10,328 nt of DNA from Acidimicrobiia bacterium (GTDB lineage: Bacteria; Actinomycetota; Acidimicrobiia; Acidimicrobiales; Ilumatobacteraceae), in contig JACCUL010000382.1 in NCBI GenBank assembly GCA_013811855.1, positions 1-10,328 of the forward strand. Direction: 5' to 3'. Made by a program: the position numbers and the translations under genes. Positions 1 to 6,567 of this stretch are shown piece by piece (position 1 is the first letter of the stretch; each line of letters starts with the position of its first letter). The notes under the pieces were generated by a model. That model did not search any database. It was not told the origin of the DNA and saw nothing but the letters and a program-made list of their open reading frames with translations.

Positions 1-252
1 GCGACGAGCGGACGGTACCAGGCAGGCGCAAGCTGGACGCGGGGGCTCCCGGTCTGAACGTTGAGAAGGCCGCCGGCCTGTCGTCAGGATCGTGCAGAGA
101 CCGTGCACAACGTCGCCGGGTGTTCGCCGTGTGCCCTTGAGTGCCATCGATCATGCCCGGCTGGGGGTGATCGGCGATGGCGCACCCCGAGGGGCTCGTG
201 AGCCACTCGCGCCGTTACCAGATCAACTTCGTCGAGCTGGGTGGCGTCGAGT
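1..252. other. Left-edge stretch with no convincing gene
   Basis: None of the forward frames entering from the left edge gives a protein I recognise, and each stops within about 140 bases. A short ATG frame at 177-263 (28 residues, ending in LGGVEFSA) is open but preceded by a stop and has no clear ribosome binding site. It overlaps the end of the convergent reductase-like pseudogene by 11 bases, and I do not call it. Two small inverted repeats are visible, AGGCC-GCC-GGCCT at 67-79 and GTGCA-N7-TGCAC at 92-108. Both are short enough to arise by chance in GC-rich DNA. Confidence 0.5.
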
Positions 253-829
253 TCAGCGCTTGACCCGGTAGTGCACGTGGGTGACGCCGACTTCCCCCTC
301 GAGGACCCGGGTGCGCTCGAGCTCGATGTGCTCGGGATCGAGGTGCTCGAAGAGGCGGCGCCCTTGGCCCAAGAGCACCGGGATGAGATGGATCTCGAGC
401 TCGTCGAGGAGGCCGGCAGCGAGCGCGAGCTGCGCGGTTGCCGCCCCGTGGACCAGCACTTTTTTGTCGCCCGCAGCCTGCGTGGCCTCAGTCATCGCCG
501 TGCGGACATCGTTCACATAGGTGACGAGCGGCCACTGCCCCACATCGATGCCGGGCTCGCTGCGGCTGAGGATGGAGATCGGCACGCCGTCGTGGTGGTC
601 GCCGCCCCAGCCGCCCGCCGGCTCGAACGTCCCCCGGCCGGCGACGACCGCCCCGGTGGCCATGAACTCGTCGACTACCTGGCCGTTGACGCCGGCCAGA
701 CGATTGGAGTCTGCTGACGGGCCGTTGGACTCACCTCCTCACACCCAATCGCAGACGGCCAGGGTCTCCGTTTCACCCGGCGATGAAACAGTCGAGGGAC
801 ATGGACATGTACAGAACGGTTGCGGACAC
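253..829 (-). pseudogene. Dihydrofolate reductase-like (RibD C-terminal family) gene, disrupted
   Basis: Read from 829 downward, a GTG start 5 bases after a perfect AAGGAG opens a frame reading SATVLYMSMSLDCFIAG. This is the family's hallmark N-terminus (usually SMSLDGFIAG). A TGA follows at once, and the same frame continues to something like LRLGV. The remainder of the protein is in another frame: GGE, then SNRLAGVNGQVVDEFMATG, VVAGRGTFEPAGGWGG, KVLVHGAATAQLAL and LLDELEIHLIPVLLGQGRRL, ending HYRVKR. That is the full core and C-terminus of the family. So the gene holds at least one nonsense codon and one frameshift (near 736-742, GTG-A-GGA), and probably a short deletion where the segment around residues 35-50 is too short. 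From the ATG at 663, 136 residues could still be made, but they lack the first nucleotide-binding strand. Intact members are NADPH-binding reductase-like proteins of about 190 residues, mostly without a known substrate, and often sit beside TetR regulators as here. Family call secure; loss of function inferred. Confidence 0.82.
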
Positions 830-834
830 GGCGT

Positions 835-840
835 CTCCTT
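835..840 (-). promoter_or_regulatory. Ribosome binding site fixing the reductase-like start
   Basis: The minus strand reads AAGGAG, a near-perfect Shine-Dalgarno, then 5 bases, then GTG at 829-827. This fixes the original start of the broken reductase-like gene upstream of its nonsense codon and shows that the ATG at 663 is not the ancestral start. Confidence 0.65.
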
Positions 841-872
841 CTCCGGTCGGTGGCCTTCGCTCGGATCAACCT

Positions 873-942
873 GCCTCAACGGGGAGGCTTGTCCTCGGCC
901 GCTGCTGAGGAAGAGAGTCTTCCCCGGCCGACCGACGGCCGG
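873..942. repeat. Run of four short stem-loops
   Basis: Four small inverted repeats lie end to end: GCCTC-N6-GAGGC (873-888), CCTCGGC-N4-GCTGAGG (893-910, one G.U pair), GGAAGA-GAG-TCTTCC (909-923) and CCGGCCG-N5-CGGCCGG (924-942). They lie downstream of the small ORF at 958-1119 and upstream of the reductase-like pseudogene, both on the minus strand. None has a T-tract. They could form a structured terminator or mRNA-processing region, or be a relic of a repeat element. The two right-hand stems are perfect; the two left-hand ones are weaker. Confidence 0.45.
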
Positions 943-957
943 TAGAAGCATCCGCAC

Positions 958-1119
958 TCACGTGGCGACCCGGGCGAGACGCTCGGCGAGAAGCTGGCGT
1001 AGCTTCTCGCCCGGCATGCCGGCAGGACCGGCAGCGAGATCGGTGCGGAGCACAAGCTCATCGATGGCGGTGGATAGCAGCTCGGCCGCGTACGCCGGAT
1101 CCGATGTGACTCGTCCCAC
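958..1119 (-). CDS. Small ORF, possibly the C-terminal remnant of a TetR-type regulator
   Basis: A GTG at 1119 is preceded by GGAGG with 4 bases between, and opens a 53-residue frame. It reads like real protein: DPAYAAELLSTAIDELVLRT, then MPGEKLRQLLAERLARVAT before the stop. The pattern (Asp-Pro, an amphipathic helix, a short loop, a second helix rich in Leu/Arg) resembles the last two helices of a TetR ligand-binding domain, but the stretch is too short to be sure. The same frame runs open upstream to 1383, opposite the TetR gene, which in GC-rich DNA means little. It may be a true small protein, or the end of a gene whose front half is lost. There is no recognised function. Confidence that it is translated is low to moderate. 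Confidence 0.35.
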   Translation of the reverse strand: MGRVTSDPAYAAELLSTAIDELVLRTDLAAGPAGMPGEKLRQLLAERLARVAT

Positions 1120-1141
1120 GACGCCTCCGCTGGGTTCGGGT

Positions 1142-1165
1142 CTTGCCAATGAACTTGCCAATGAA
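1142..1165. repeat. Perfect 12-bp tandem repeat between divergent genes
   Basis: CTTGCCAATGAA occurs twice head to tail with no gap. The repeat lies between the small minus-strand ORF (start near 1119) and the TetR gene (start 1247), where a regulator binding site would be expected. It is AT-richer than its surroundings. A direct-repeat operator or a simple duplication are both possible. Confidence 0.55.
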
Positions 1166-1246
1166 TCAACCGTCACGTTCCGGCACCCGAGGCGAACGGC
1201 GGCCGGAGACGAGGTGGTCTCTAGGGTAGGTGTTGGTGTTGCGTCG

Positions 1247-1846
1247 ATGAGCCCTGAACCGGGCACGGCGCGCGGGCGGGCGACGAAGAAACACATCGTT
1301 GGTGTGGCGGCACGGCTGATGCACATGCAGGGTGTGGACGCCACCAGCCTCGACCAGATCCTGACAGAATCAGGTACCGGCAAGAGCTAGATGTACCACT
1401 ACTTCTCGACCAAGACGGACTTGGTGGAGGCCGTGCTGCGCCACCAGCTGGAGCGTGTGCTCGTCGATCAGCGGCGCTTCGATGTCGCCACCTGGGACGG
1501 GATCGAGCGCTGGCTCGACGGCATGCTGCAGGCACAGGCGGAACGCGAGTTTCGTGGCGGCTGTCCGCTCGGTTCCCTCGTCGCCGAGGTCGTCGACCGT
1601 GACGACCGGCTGCGCGCGATCGCGGCAGAGGCCTTCTCGCAGTGGGAGCGGTGGCTGGCAACCGGCTTGATGGCGTTGCAGGAGCGGGGCGGACTGCGCC
1701 GTGACGCCGACCCGGGTCGCCTGGCCGAGGAGGCGATGGCGACGATCCAAGGCGGCTACCTGCTATCGACGATGAAGCGCGACGCCCAGCCGATGCGACG
1801 TGCCCTCGACGCCGTTCTTGCGCGGATCGCCACGTTCGCCGCCTGA
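1247..1846 (+). pseudogene. TetR-family regulator (LmrA/YxaF type) with in-frame amber codon
   Basis: From the ATG at 1247 the product reads ATKKHIVGVAARLMHMQGV, then the helix-turn-helix TSLDQILTESGTGKS, then TAG (1388-1390), then MYHYFSTKTDLVEAVLRHQL. Family members have Gln at this spot (GKSQMYHYF), so a CAG-to-TAG change explains the stop. The rest of the frame is clean: the ligand domain has FRGGCPLGSLVAEVVDRDD and a tail ending ARIATFAA, the pattern of the LmrA/YxaF C-terminal domain. With the stop read through, the protein would be about 199 residues, a normal length. The ATG directly after the stop could restart translation and give a 151-residue protein without a complete helix-turn-helix, unable to bind DNA. 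No ribosome binding site is evident before 1247. Such regulators normally control a neighbouring gene. Disruption is seen directly; loss of function is inferred and a sequencing error is possible. Confidence 0.85.
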
Positions 1847-1859
1847 CGGAGCCTGTTAT

Positions 1860-1875
1860 TGTACTCGGCGGTACA
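1860..1875. promoter_or_regulatory. Inverted repeat TGTAC-N6-GTACA, possible operator
   Basis: Perfect 5-bp arms around a 6-base centre begin 14 bases after the TetR stop codon and end 23 bases before the ATG at 1899. A 16-bp dyad of this shape is typical of TetR-family operators. Its position would allow control of the downstream operon. No well-formed -35/-10 pair is clear nearby. Which regulator binds it is not shown. Confidence 0.45.
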
Positions 1876-1898
1876 TCAGATCGAGAAAGAAGCCATCC

Positions 1899-2615
1899 AT
1901 GGACCAGCCGCAGCGAGGCCCGGCGGACATCGAGGTGACCAACCGTCTGACCGTGCTGGCCAACGCCACCGCCGACGCCAAGGCGATGATGGACCGGGGC
2001 GAGCACGAAACCGACAAGGGCGCCCAGACCACCGTGTCGCCCGAAGAGGTCGACGAGATCATCGGCACCTGGCCCGAGGCGGCCAAGATGGGCGTGCAGC
2101 AGATGGTGCTGCAGTACGGACAGCCCAACGAGGCGACGCCGACCAAGCTGCTGTGGTTCGACCGGACACCGTGGAAGCGGATTCAGGTCACCAGCGACCA
2201 GGTCGTACATAAGTTCCCGACTCCCCACGCCGATTTCCTGACGCAGTACATCGACTACGAGGTACCCCCCGACAAGTTCGAGGAGCTCGGGCGTTACGAC
2301 GGGAGCTGCCTCATCGACCGCACGATGGGCGAGGCGGCGGCGCGCTGCGACTCCGAGGCGGCCAACTTCCTCACGCTCAACCTGATGCATGAGATCGTCA
2401 CGGGGACGAGAACCGTCGACGACGCTCGCGCCTTCTACTCAGAGACCCTGTCGGCGTACTGCCTCGGCGAGTCGGCTCCGCACTGCGAAGGGTTCCTGTT
2501 CGAGCTGCCCACGGGAGGATCCGGCGACCCCGACCACCCAGTGCCGCCGGGGCCGAAGGCCAAAGCGATCACCCAGCAGGTCGAGGAGTTTCTCAGCGCC
2601 AGCGGCAGGACCTGA
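1899..2615 (+). CDS. Conserved protein of unknown function
   Basis: A 238-residue protein, probably cytoplasmic, with no signal peptide or membrane segment. The ATG at 1899 is preferred because the sequence before it (to 1800) is the shadow of the TetR 3' end, and a purine-rich GAAAGAAG lies just before it. Recognisable stretches are TWPEAAKMGVQQMVLQYGQP and NEATPTKLLWF (residues about 50-85), PWKRIQV, then HKFPTPHADFLTQYIDYEVP, RYDGSCLIDRTMGEAAARCD and ANFLTLNLMHEIVTG, TVDDARAFY. From memory this pattern recurs in uncharacterised proteins of many bacteria, including proteobacteria, but I know no name or activity. The C-terminal 35 residues are Pro/Gly-rich and then helical. It is the first gene of the operon: the hydrolase gene begins 8 bases after its stop. 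The TGTAC dyad before it may regulate it. Coding is very likely; function unknown. Confidence 0.85.
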   Translation: MDQPQRGPADIEVTNRLTVLANATADAKAMMDRGEHETDKGAQTTVSPEEVDEIIGTWPEAAKMGVQQMVLQYGQPNEATPTKLLWFDRTPWKRIQVTSDQVVHKFPTPHADFLTQYIDYEVPPDKFEELGRYDGSCLIDRTMGEAAARCDSEAANFLTLNLMHEIVTGTRTVDDARAFYSETLSAYCLGESAPHCEGFLFELPTGGSGDPDHPVPPGPKAKAITQQVEEFLSASGRT

Positions 2616-2623
2616 CCCCTAGC

Positions 2624-4483
2624 GTGGCGGGTGCGAGCGAATCGCGGCCGGCACGGGATTGGGACTGGGCCTCAACCAGCCAGCCACCGATCTCGGACTA
2701 TGGCTTCGTCTCGGATTGCCACTCGGCCGCGTTGATCGATCGCGGAGGTTCGGTCGACTGGTGGTGCGTGCCCCGCTTCGACTCGCCGTCGGTGTTCGGT
2801 CGGCTGCTCGACCCGGCCGCTGGCCATTGGGTGATCCGTCCGGTCGACGAGTTTCAGGTTGAGCGCATGTACGCCGGTGACACCCTGGTGTTGCGAACGA
2901 TCTTCAGGACCGCCCATGGTGAGGTGGCGGTCAGCGATGCGGCTGCCCTCGAGTCGGGTGCTCGCGGCCACGACCTCGGACTTCGATCGCCACACACTCT
3001 CATTCGCCGGGTCGAGGGCCGGCGCGGGTCCGTCGAGATGGAGACCGAGTTCGCACCTCGCATGGAGTACGGCCGCACCGAGCCGCACTTCCGAGCCGAT
3101 GCGTCCGGCGTCGTGGCACGCGGCGGGACGGCGCGACTGTTGTTGCGAAGTCCGGTCGCGCTGCAGTGCGAGGACGGGGCGGCTCGGGCTCGCTTCGTCG
3201 TGACTGCGGGCGAGACGATGGAGTTCCATCTCCGCTACGAGCCCTCCTTCGGCGAGGACACCGGCGGGAGCGTCGAGCCGACGCTGTCGGACACGCAGGC
3301 GGCGTGGCAGTCGTGGGCTGACCTCCACGGCGAATACGACGGGCTGTTCCGAGAGCAGGTTCGGCGCAGCTCGCTGGTCCTGCAGGGCCTGACCTATCAG
3401 CCTTCGGGGGCGATCATCGCCGCAGCCACGACGTCGCTGCCCGAGCAGATGGGCGGCGACCTCAACTTCGACTATCGCTACGCCTGGCTGCGCGACCTCA
3501 GCCTGACGATCCGCTCGCTGTGGATCGCCGCCTGCCCCGACGAGCCGGCACGCCTGTTCGACTGGTTCACCAACGCGGCCGGCCGCATCGGGCCCGAACT
3601 GGTCCAGATCATGTACGGCGTTGGGGGTGAGCGCGACCTCGCCGAGCACACGCTCGAGCACCTCTCCGGCTACCACGACAGCCGCCCGGTGCGCGTCGGG
3701 AACGCCGCCTGGACCCAGGTCCAGCTCGACGTGCTCGGCGAGGTGCTCGATGCTGCGCACGTCCTACGTGACCAGCTGGGCGATCTCGACGAGACCGTCA
3801 AGGAGCTTCTCATCGTCCTGGCCAACAGGGCGGCCGAGCGATGGATGGAGCCCGATGCCGGGATGTGGGAGGCGCGCGATGAGCGGCGCCAGTACGCGTC
3901 GTCCAAGGCGATGTGCTGGGTGGCCCTCGACCGGGCCATCATCCTCGCGGCGCGCCTCGGGGCGGGCGCCGACGCCGACCGATGGGCGATCGCCCGCAAC
4001 GAGATCCACGCTGCCGTCCTGGCCCAGGCGTGGAGCAGCAAGGCCGGCGCGTACGCCGGAGCGTTCGGTTCCGACGATCTCGACGCCTCGGTGTTGCTCC
4101 TGCCGATCGTCGGCTTCGTGCCCGCAACCGATGAGCGTATGCGGGCGACCATCGAAGCCATCGCCCGCGAGCTGGGCGACGGTGGCCTCGTGCGGCGGTG
4201 GCCGAACGACCCGAGCGGGTTCCTGATCTGCACCTTCTGGCTCGTCGAGTGTCTTGCGCTGGCCGGCGAGGTGGAGCGCGCCGAGCGGCACTTCCGTGCT
4301 GCGCTGGGTGTGGCCAACGACCTCGGGCTGATGTCGGAGGAAGCCGACGTGGGTTCCGGCGAGCTCCTCGGCAACTTCCCGCAGGCTTTCTCGCACGTGG
4401 GACTGATCAACGCGGCCTGGCGGCTGACCGAGGCAACGCAGCCGCCCACGCCGTCACCCTTCAGCACCAAGGAGAGGTCATGA
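2624..4483 (+). CDS. Glycoside hydrolase family 15 (glucoamylase / trehalase type)
   Basis: A 619-residue GH15 enzyme, expected to release glucose with inversion from an alpha-glucoside. Actinobacterial proteins of this architecture include mycobacterial trehalases, while others act on maltose or dextrins. An N-terminal beta-sandwich region opens with SDYGFVSDCHSAALIDRGGS and VDWWCVPRFDSPSVF (residues 24-58). The alpha/alpha-barrel begins about residue 240, with LNFDYRYAWLRDLSLTIRS (280-298). The likely general acid is Glu416 in GMWEARDE, followed by SKAMCWVALDRAI. The likely general base is Glu572 (or 573) in GLMSEE, ahead of GELLGNFPQAFSHVGLINAA (579-598). All family landmarks are present and the length is normal. 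There is no signal peptide, so it is probably cytoplasmic. The start is GTG at 2624 with only a weak ribosome binding site, fitting translational coupling to the gene 8 bases upstream; its stop overlaps the dehydrogenase ATG. Substrate (trehalose or maltodextrin) cannot be settled from sequence. Confidence 0.93.
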   Translation: MAGASESRPARDWDWASTSQPPISDYGFVSDCHSAALIDRGGSVDWWCVPRFDSPSVFGRLLDPAAGHWVIRPVDEFQVERMYAGDTLVLRTIFRTAHGEVAVSDAAALESGARGHDLGLRSPHTLIRRVEGRRGSVEMETEFAPRMEYGRTEPHFRADASGVVARGGTARLLLRSPVALQCEDGAARARFVVTAGETMEFHLRYEPSFGEDTGGSVEPTLSDTQAAWQSWADLHGEYDGLFREQVRRSSLVLQGLTYQPSGAIIAAATTSLPEQMGGDLNFDYRYAWLRDLSLTIRSLWIAACPDEPARLFDWFTNAAGRIGPELVQIMYGVGGERDLAEHTLEHLSGYHDSRPVRVGNAAWTQVQLDVLGEVLDAAHVLRDQLGDLDETVKELLIVLANRAAERWMEPDAGMWEARDERRQYASSKAMCWVALDRAIILAARLGAGADADRWAIARNEIHAAVLAQAWSSKAGAYAGAFGSDDLDASVLLLPIVGFVPATDERMRATIEAIARELGDGGLVRRWPNDPSGFLICTFWLVECLALAGEVERAERHFRAALGVANDLGLMSEEADVGSGELLGNFPQAFSHVGLINAAWRLTEATQPPTPSPFSTKERS

Positions 4484-5262
4484 CCACCACTCGACTCGAC
4501 GGCAAGGTCGCCCTCATCACCGGCTCGGACTCCGGGATCGGCCGGGCCACGGCCATCGCGTTCGCCAAGGAGGGGGCCGATGTCGTCGTCACCTACCTCC
4601 ACGACGCCGAAGGTGCCAACTCGACCGCCCAGGAGGTCGAGGCTGCCGGTCAGAGCGCTATCGTCGTCCAGGTCGACATCAGCGACGAGGAGCGCGTCGG
4701 GGCGATGTTCGATCAGGCCGTCAACCGGTTCGGCTCCATCGACATCCTGATGAACAGCGCCGGTGTCGACGCCTCCGGCGATGAGGTGGCCGACCTGTCC
4801 ACCGACGTGTGGGACAGAGCCATCCGTACCAACGTGTACGGACCGTTCTTCTGCTGCCGCCGCTTCATCCAGCTGCGCAAGCAAGCAGGGGGCGGCGGCA
4901 AGATCATCAACGTCTCGTCCGTACACGCCGACATCCCGAACGCCGGTGGCGCCGACTATGACTGCTCGAAGGGCGCCATCCGCATGCTCACCCGCACCCT
5001 CGCCCTCGAGCTGGCGCCGCTGAAGATCAACGTCAACAGCCTCGCCCCCGGCATGGTGCTCACACCGTTCAACCAGCCGGCCATCGACGACCCCGATCTG
5101 CTTGACGAGCAGGTCCAGAGCATTCCGTGGCACAGGGCCGCCGACCCCGCCGAGATCGCCCGACTCGCGGTGTTCCTGGCCTCCAGCGACGCCGACTACG
5201 TCACCGGCTCGACCTACACCATGGACGGAGGACTGTCGCGCAACCTCGGGCAGGGCGCGTAA
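4480..5262 (+). CDS. Short-chain dehydrogenase, glucose 1-dehydrogenase-like
   Basis: A 260-residue classical SDR, NAD(P)-dependent, cytoplasmic, normal length. The cofactor motif TGSDSGIG is at residues 14-21, Asp66 (QVDISD) fits the adenine-binding position, NSAG (92-95) replaces the usual NNAG, and the catalytic set is Asn117 region, Ser147 (INVSS), Tyr160 and Lys164 (YDCSK). The C-terminus GSTYTMDGGLSRNLGQGA is typical of SDRs annotated as glucose 1-dehydrogenase. AAGGAG at 4469-4474 sits 5 bases before the ATG at 4480, and the ATG overlaps the GH15 stop (ATGA), so the two are translationally coupled. If its substrate is glucose, it would oxidise the product of the GH15 enzyme to gluconolactone with formation of NAD(P)H. 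That link is inferred from gene order; SDR substrate specificity is not readable from these motifs. Confidence 0.92.
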   Translation: MTTTRLDGKVALITGSDSGIGRATAIAFAKEGADVVVTYLHDAEGANSTAQEVEAAGQSAIVVQVDISDEERVGAMFDQAVNRFGSIDILMNSAGVDASGDEVADLSTDVWDRAIRTNVYGPFFCCRRFIQLRKQAGGGGKIINVSSVHADIPNAGGADYDCSKGAIRMLTRTLALELAPLKINVNSLAPGMVLTPFNQPAIDDPDLLDEQVQSIPWHRAADPAEIARLAVFLASSDADYVTGSTYTMDGGLSRNLGQGA

Positions 5263-5270
5263 TCAGTCCC

Positions 5271-6155
5271 ATGGTCGGCAGCCCGGCCGGGTCGGACTCG
5301 GGCGGTGCGGCGGCAGGTTGGGCGACGGTGGGCAGCGACCTGGTTCGCAGCGTCGCCGGCGGGATGCTCTTCGGTATCCCCTTGCTGTTCACGCTCGAGG
5401 TGTGGGACATCGGTTCGAGCACGACGCCCGCCACCATGGCGGTCGTGCTGATCGTCACATTCGTGCCGGTCACGTTGCTGGTCCACATCGCGGGCTTCCG
5501 ACGGTCGAAGGAGATTTCGCTGCCCGAAGTTCTGCGCGAGGCGACCGTCGCCGTCGCCGTCGGGGTCGTCGCCGTCACGGGGGTGCTGATCCTGACGCGG
5601 GAGATCAAGCTGGACGCGCCGTTGGCCGATGCCCTCGGCAAGATCGTGTACGAGGCGACGCCGTTCGCCATCGGCGCCGCCGTGGCCTGCCACCTGATCA
5701 GCCAGAGCCCGGACCAGACCGACGACGACAACGCCCGTGCCACGGACCGGGGCACCGTTCGCGGCACCGTCGCCGATCTCGGTTCGACGCTGGTCGGCGC
5801 GCTGTTCGTCGCGTTCAACATCGCCCCGACCGAGGAGATCCCGCGACTCGCCGCCGCCTCCTCGCCTCCCGCGCTGCTGGCGGTCGTGGCGGCGTCATTG
5901 GTGATCTCCTACGGCATCGTCTACCAAGCCGGCTTCGGTGACCAGGCGAAGCGGCGCGAGCAGCGCGGCATCTTCCAACACCCGATCACGGAAACGGTCG
6001 TGGCGTACCTCGTCGCGCTGCTCGCGTCGGCCGCGATGCTGCTGTTCTTCCGCAACCTGCAACCCGGCGACCCTTGGCCGATGGTGCTCGACCACGTGGT
6101 GCTCCTCGGGCTTCCGGCCGCCATCGGCGGCGCCGCCGGACGACTTGCGATATGA
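5271..6155 (+). CDS. TIGR02587-family (DUF2391) integral membrane protein
   Basis: A 294-residue polytopic membrane protein. The ATG at 5271 lies 8 bases after the dehydrogenase stop; the preceding in-frame sequence is a shadow of that gene. About eight hydrophobic spans are visible, near residues 28-46, 54-74, 90-108, 124-144, 167-185, 202-220, 240-260 and 270-291. Conserved family stretches are GGMLFGIPLLFTLEVWDIG near the N-terminus and FNIAPTEEIPRLA (182-194), which carries two acidic residues at a membrane edge. An acidic loop (QTDDDNARATD, 149-159) separates spans 4 and 5. The family has no known function. It is normally paired with a TIGR02588 protein, and that is what follows here, with overlapping stop and start codons, suggesting the two form a complex. 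Family call from remembered motifs; role unknown. Confidence 0.83.
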   Translation: MVGSPAGSDSGGAAAGWATVGSDLVRSVAGGMLFGIPLLFTLEVWDIGSSTTPATMAVVLIVTFVPVTLLVHIAGFRRSKEISLPEVLREATVAVAVGVVAVTGVLILTREIKLDAPLADALGKIVYEATPFAIGAAVACHLISQSPDQTDDDNARATDRGTVRGTVADLGSTLVGALFVAFNIAPTEEIPRLAAASSPPALLAVVAASLVISYGIVYQAGFGDQAKRREQRGIFQHPITETVVAYLVALLASAAMLLFFRNLQPGDPWPMVLDHVVLLGLPAAIGGAAGRLAI

Positions 6156-6538
6156 GCCCCACCCGCATGCGCCTGACACCGGAGCTGGTGGTCTTCGCCG
6201 CCGCCGTCGCCGTGCTCCTCGCGCTCGCCGGCGCCATCGTGGTCCTCTGGGTCCAGCCACAGGAGGCCCCGAGCGTAACCGTCGAGGTGGTCGGCGATGT
6301 CCGGCTCGTCGGCAGCCAGACCTACATGACTGGCGAGGTCCGCAACAGCGGTGACGAGACCGCCGAAGCCGTGCAGGTCATTGGTGAGATGACGCTCGAC
6401 GGCGAAGTCGTCGCCGCCGGGGAGCAGGTCGTCGACTTCCTCTCCGGTGGGGAGACCGAGAGCGTCGTCTTCATCTTCGACCTCACGATGCCGGAAGCCG
6501 ACGGTCGCCTTCGAGTCGCCAGCTACAAGGTTCCGTGA
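6152..6538 (+). CDS. TIGR02588-family single-pass membrane protein
   Basis: A 128-residue protein with one membrane span (residues about 10-34, VVFAAAVAVLLALAGAIVVL) preceded by a short Arg-containing cytoplasmic end, so the rest is probably outside the membrane. The outer part (41-128) alternates strand-like segments and carries YMTGEVRNSGDETAEAVQV, a pattern of small beta-sandwich domains, ending LRVASYKVP. The ATG at 6152 overlaps the stop of the TIGR02587 gene (ATGA). TIGR02588 proteins are known mainly from this pairing and have no assigned function. It is the last gene of the operon; the stem-loop at 6537-6557 begins within its stop codon. Confidence 0.82.
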   Translation: MSPTRMRLTPELVVFAAAVAVLLALAGAIVVLWVQPQEAPSVTVEVVGDVRLVGSQTYMTGEVRNSGDETAEAVQVIGEMTLDGEVVAAGEQVVDFLSGGETESVVFIFDLTMPEADGRLRVASYKVP

Positions 6539-6567
6539 CTCGGCTCCCCGCCGAGTCGACGCGACTC
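6537..6567 (+). terminator. Competing stem-loops at operon end
   Basis: GACTCGGC-TCCCC-GCCGAGTC (6537-6557) is a perfect 8-bp stem with a 5-base loop starting within the last stop codon. An alternative stem GAGTCG-ACG-CGACTC (6553-6567) shares its right arm and so excludes the first. No T-run follows, so if this ends transcription it does so as a T-less GC hairpin of the kind common in actinobacteria. Termination is inferred from position and stability. Confidence 0.6.

Noticed and set aside
1221..2390. 389-residue minus-strand open frame
   Set aside because: It runs antisense to the TetR gene and the conserved hypothetical, has low-complexity Arg/Ser/Pro content and no motif.
2672..3760. 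Long minus-strand frames (2672-3760 and 3670-5133) opposite the GH15 and SDR genes
   Set aside because: They are antisense shadows in GC-rich coding DNA; the plus-strand proteins have complete catalytic motifs.
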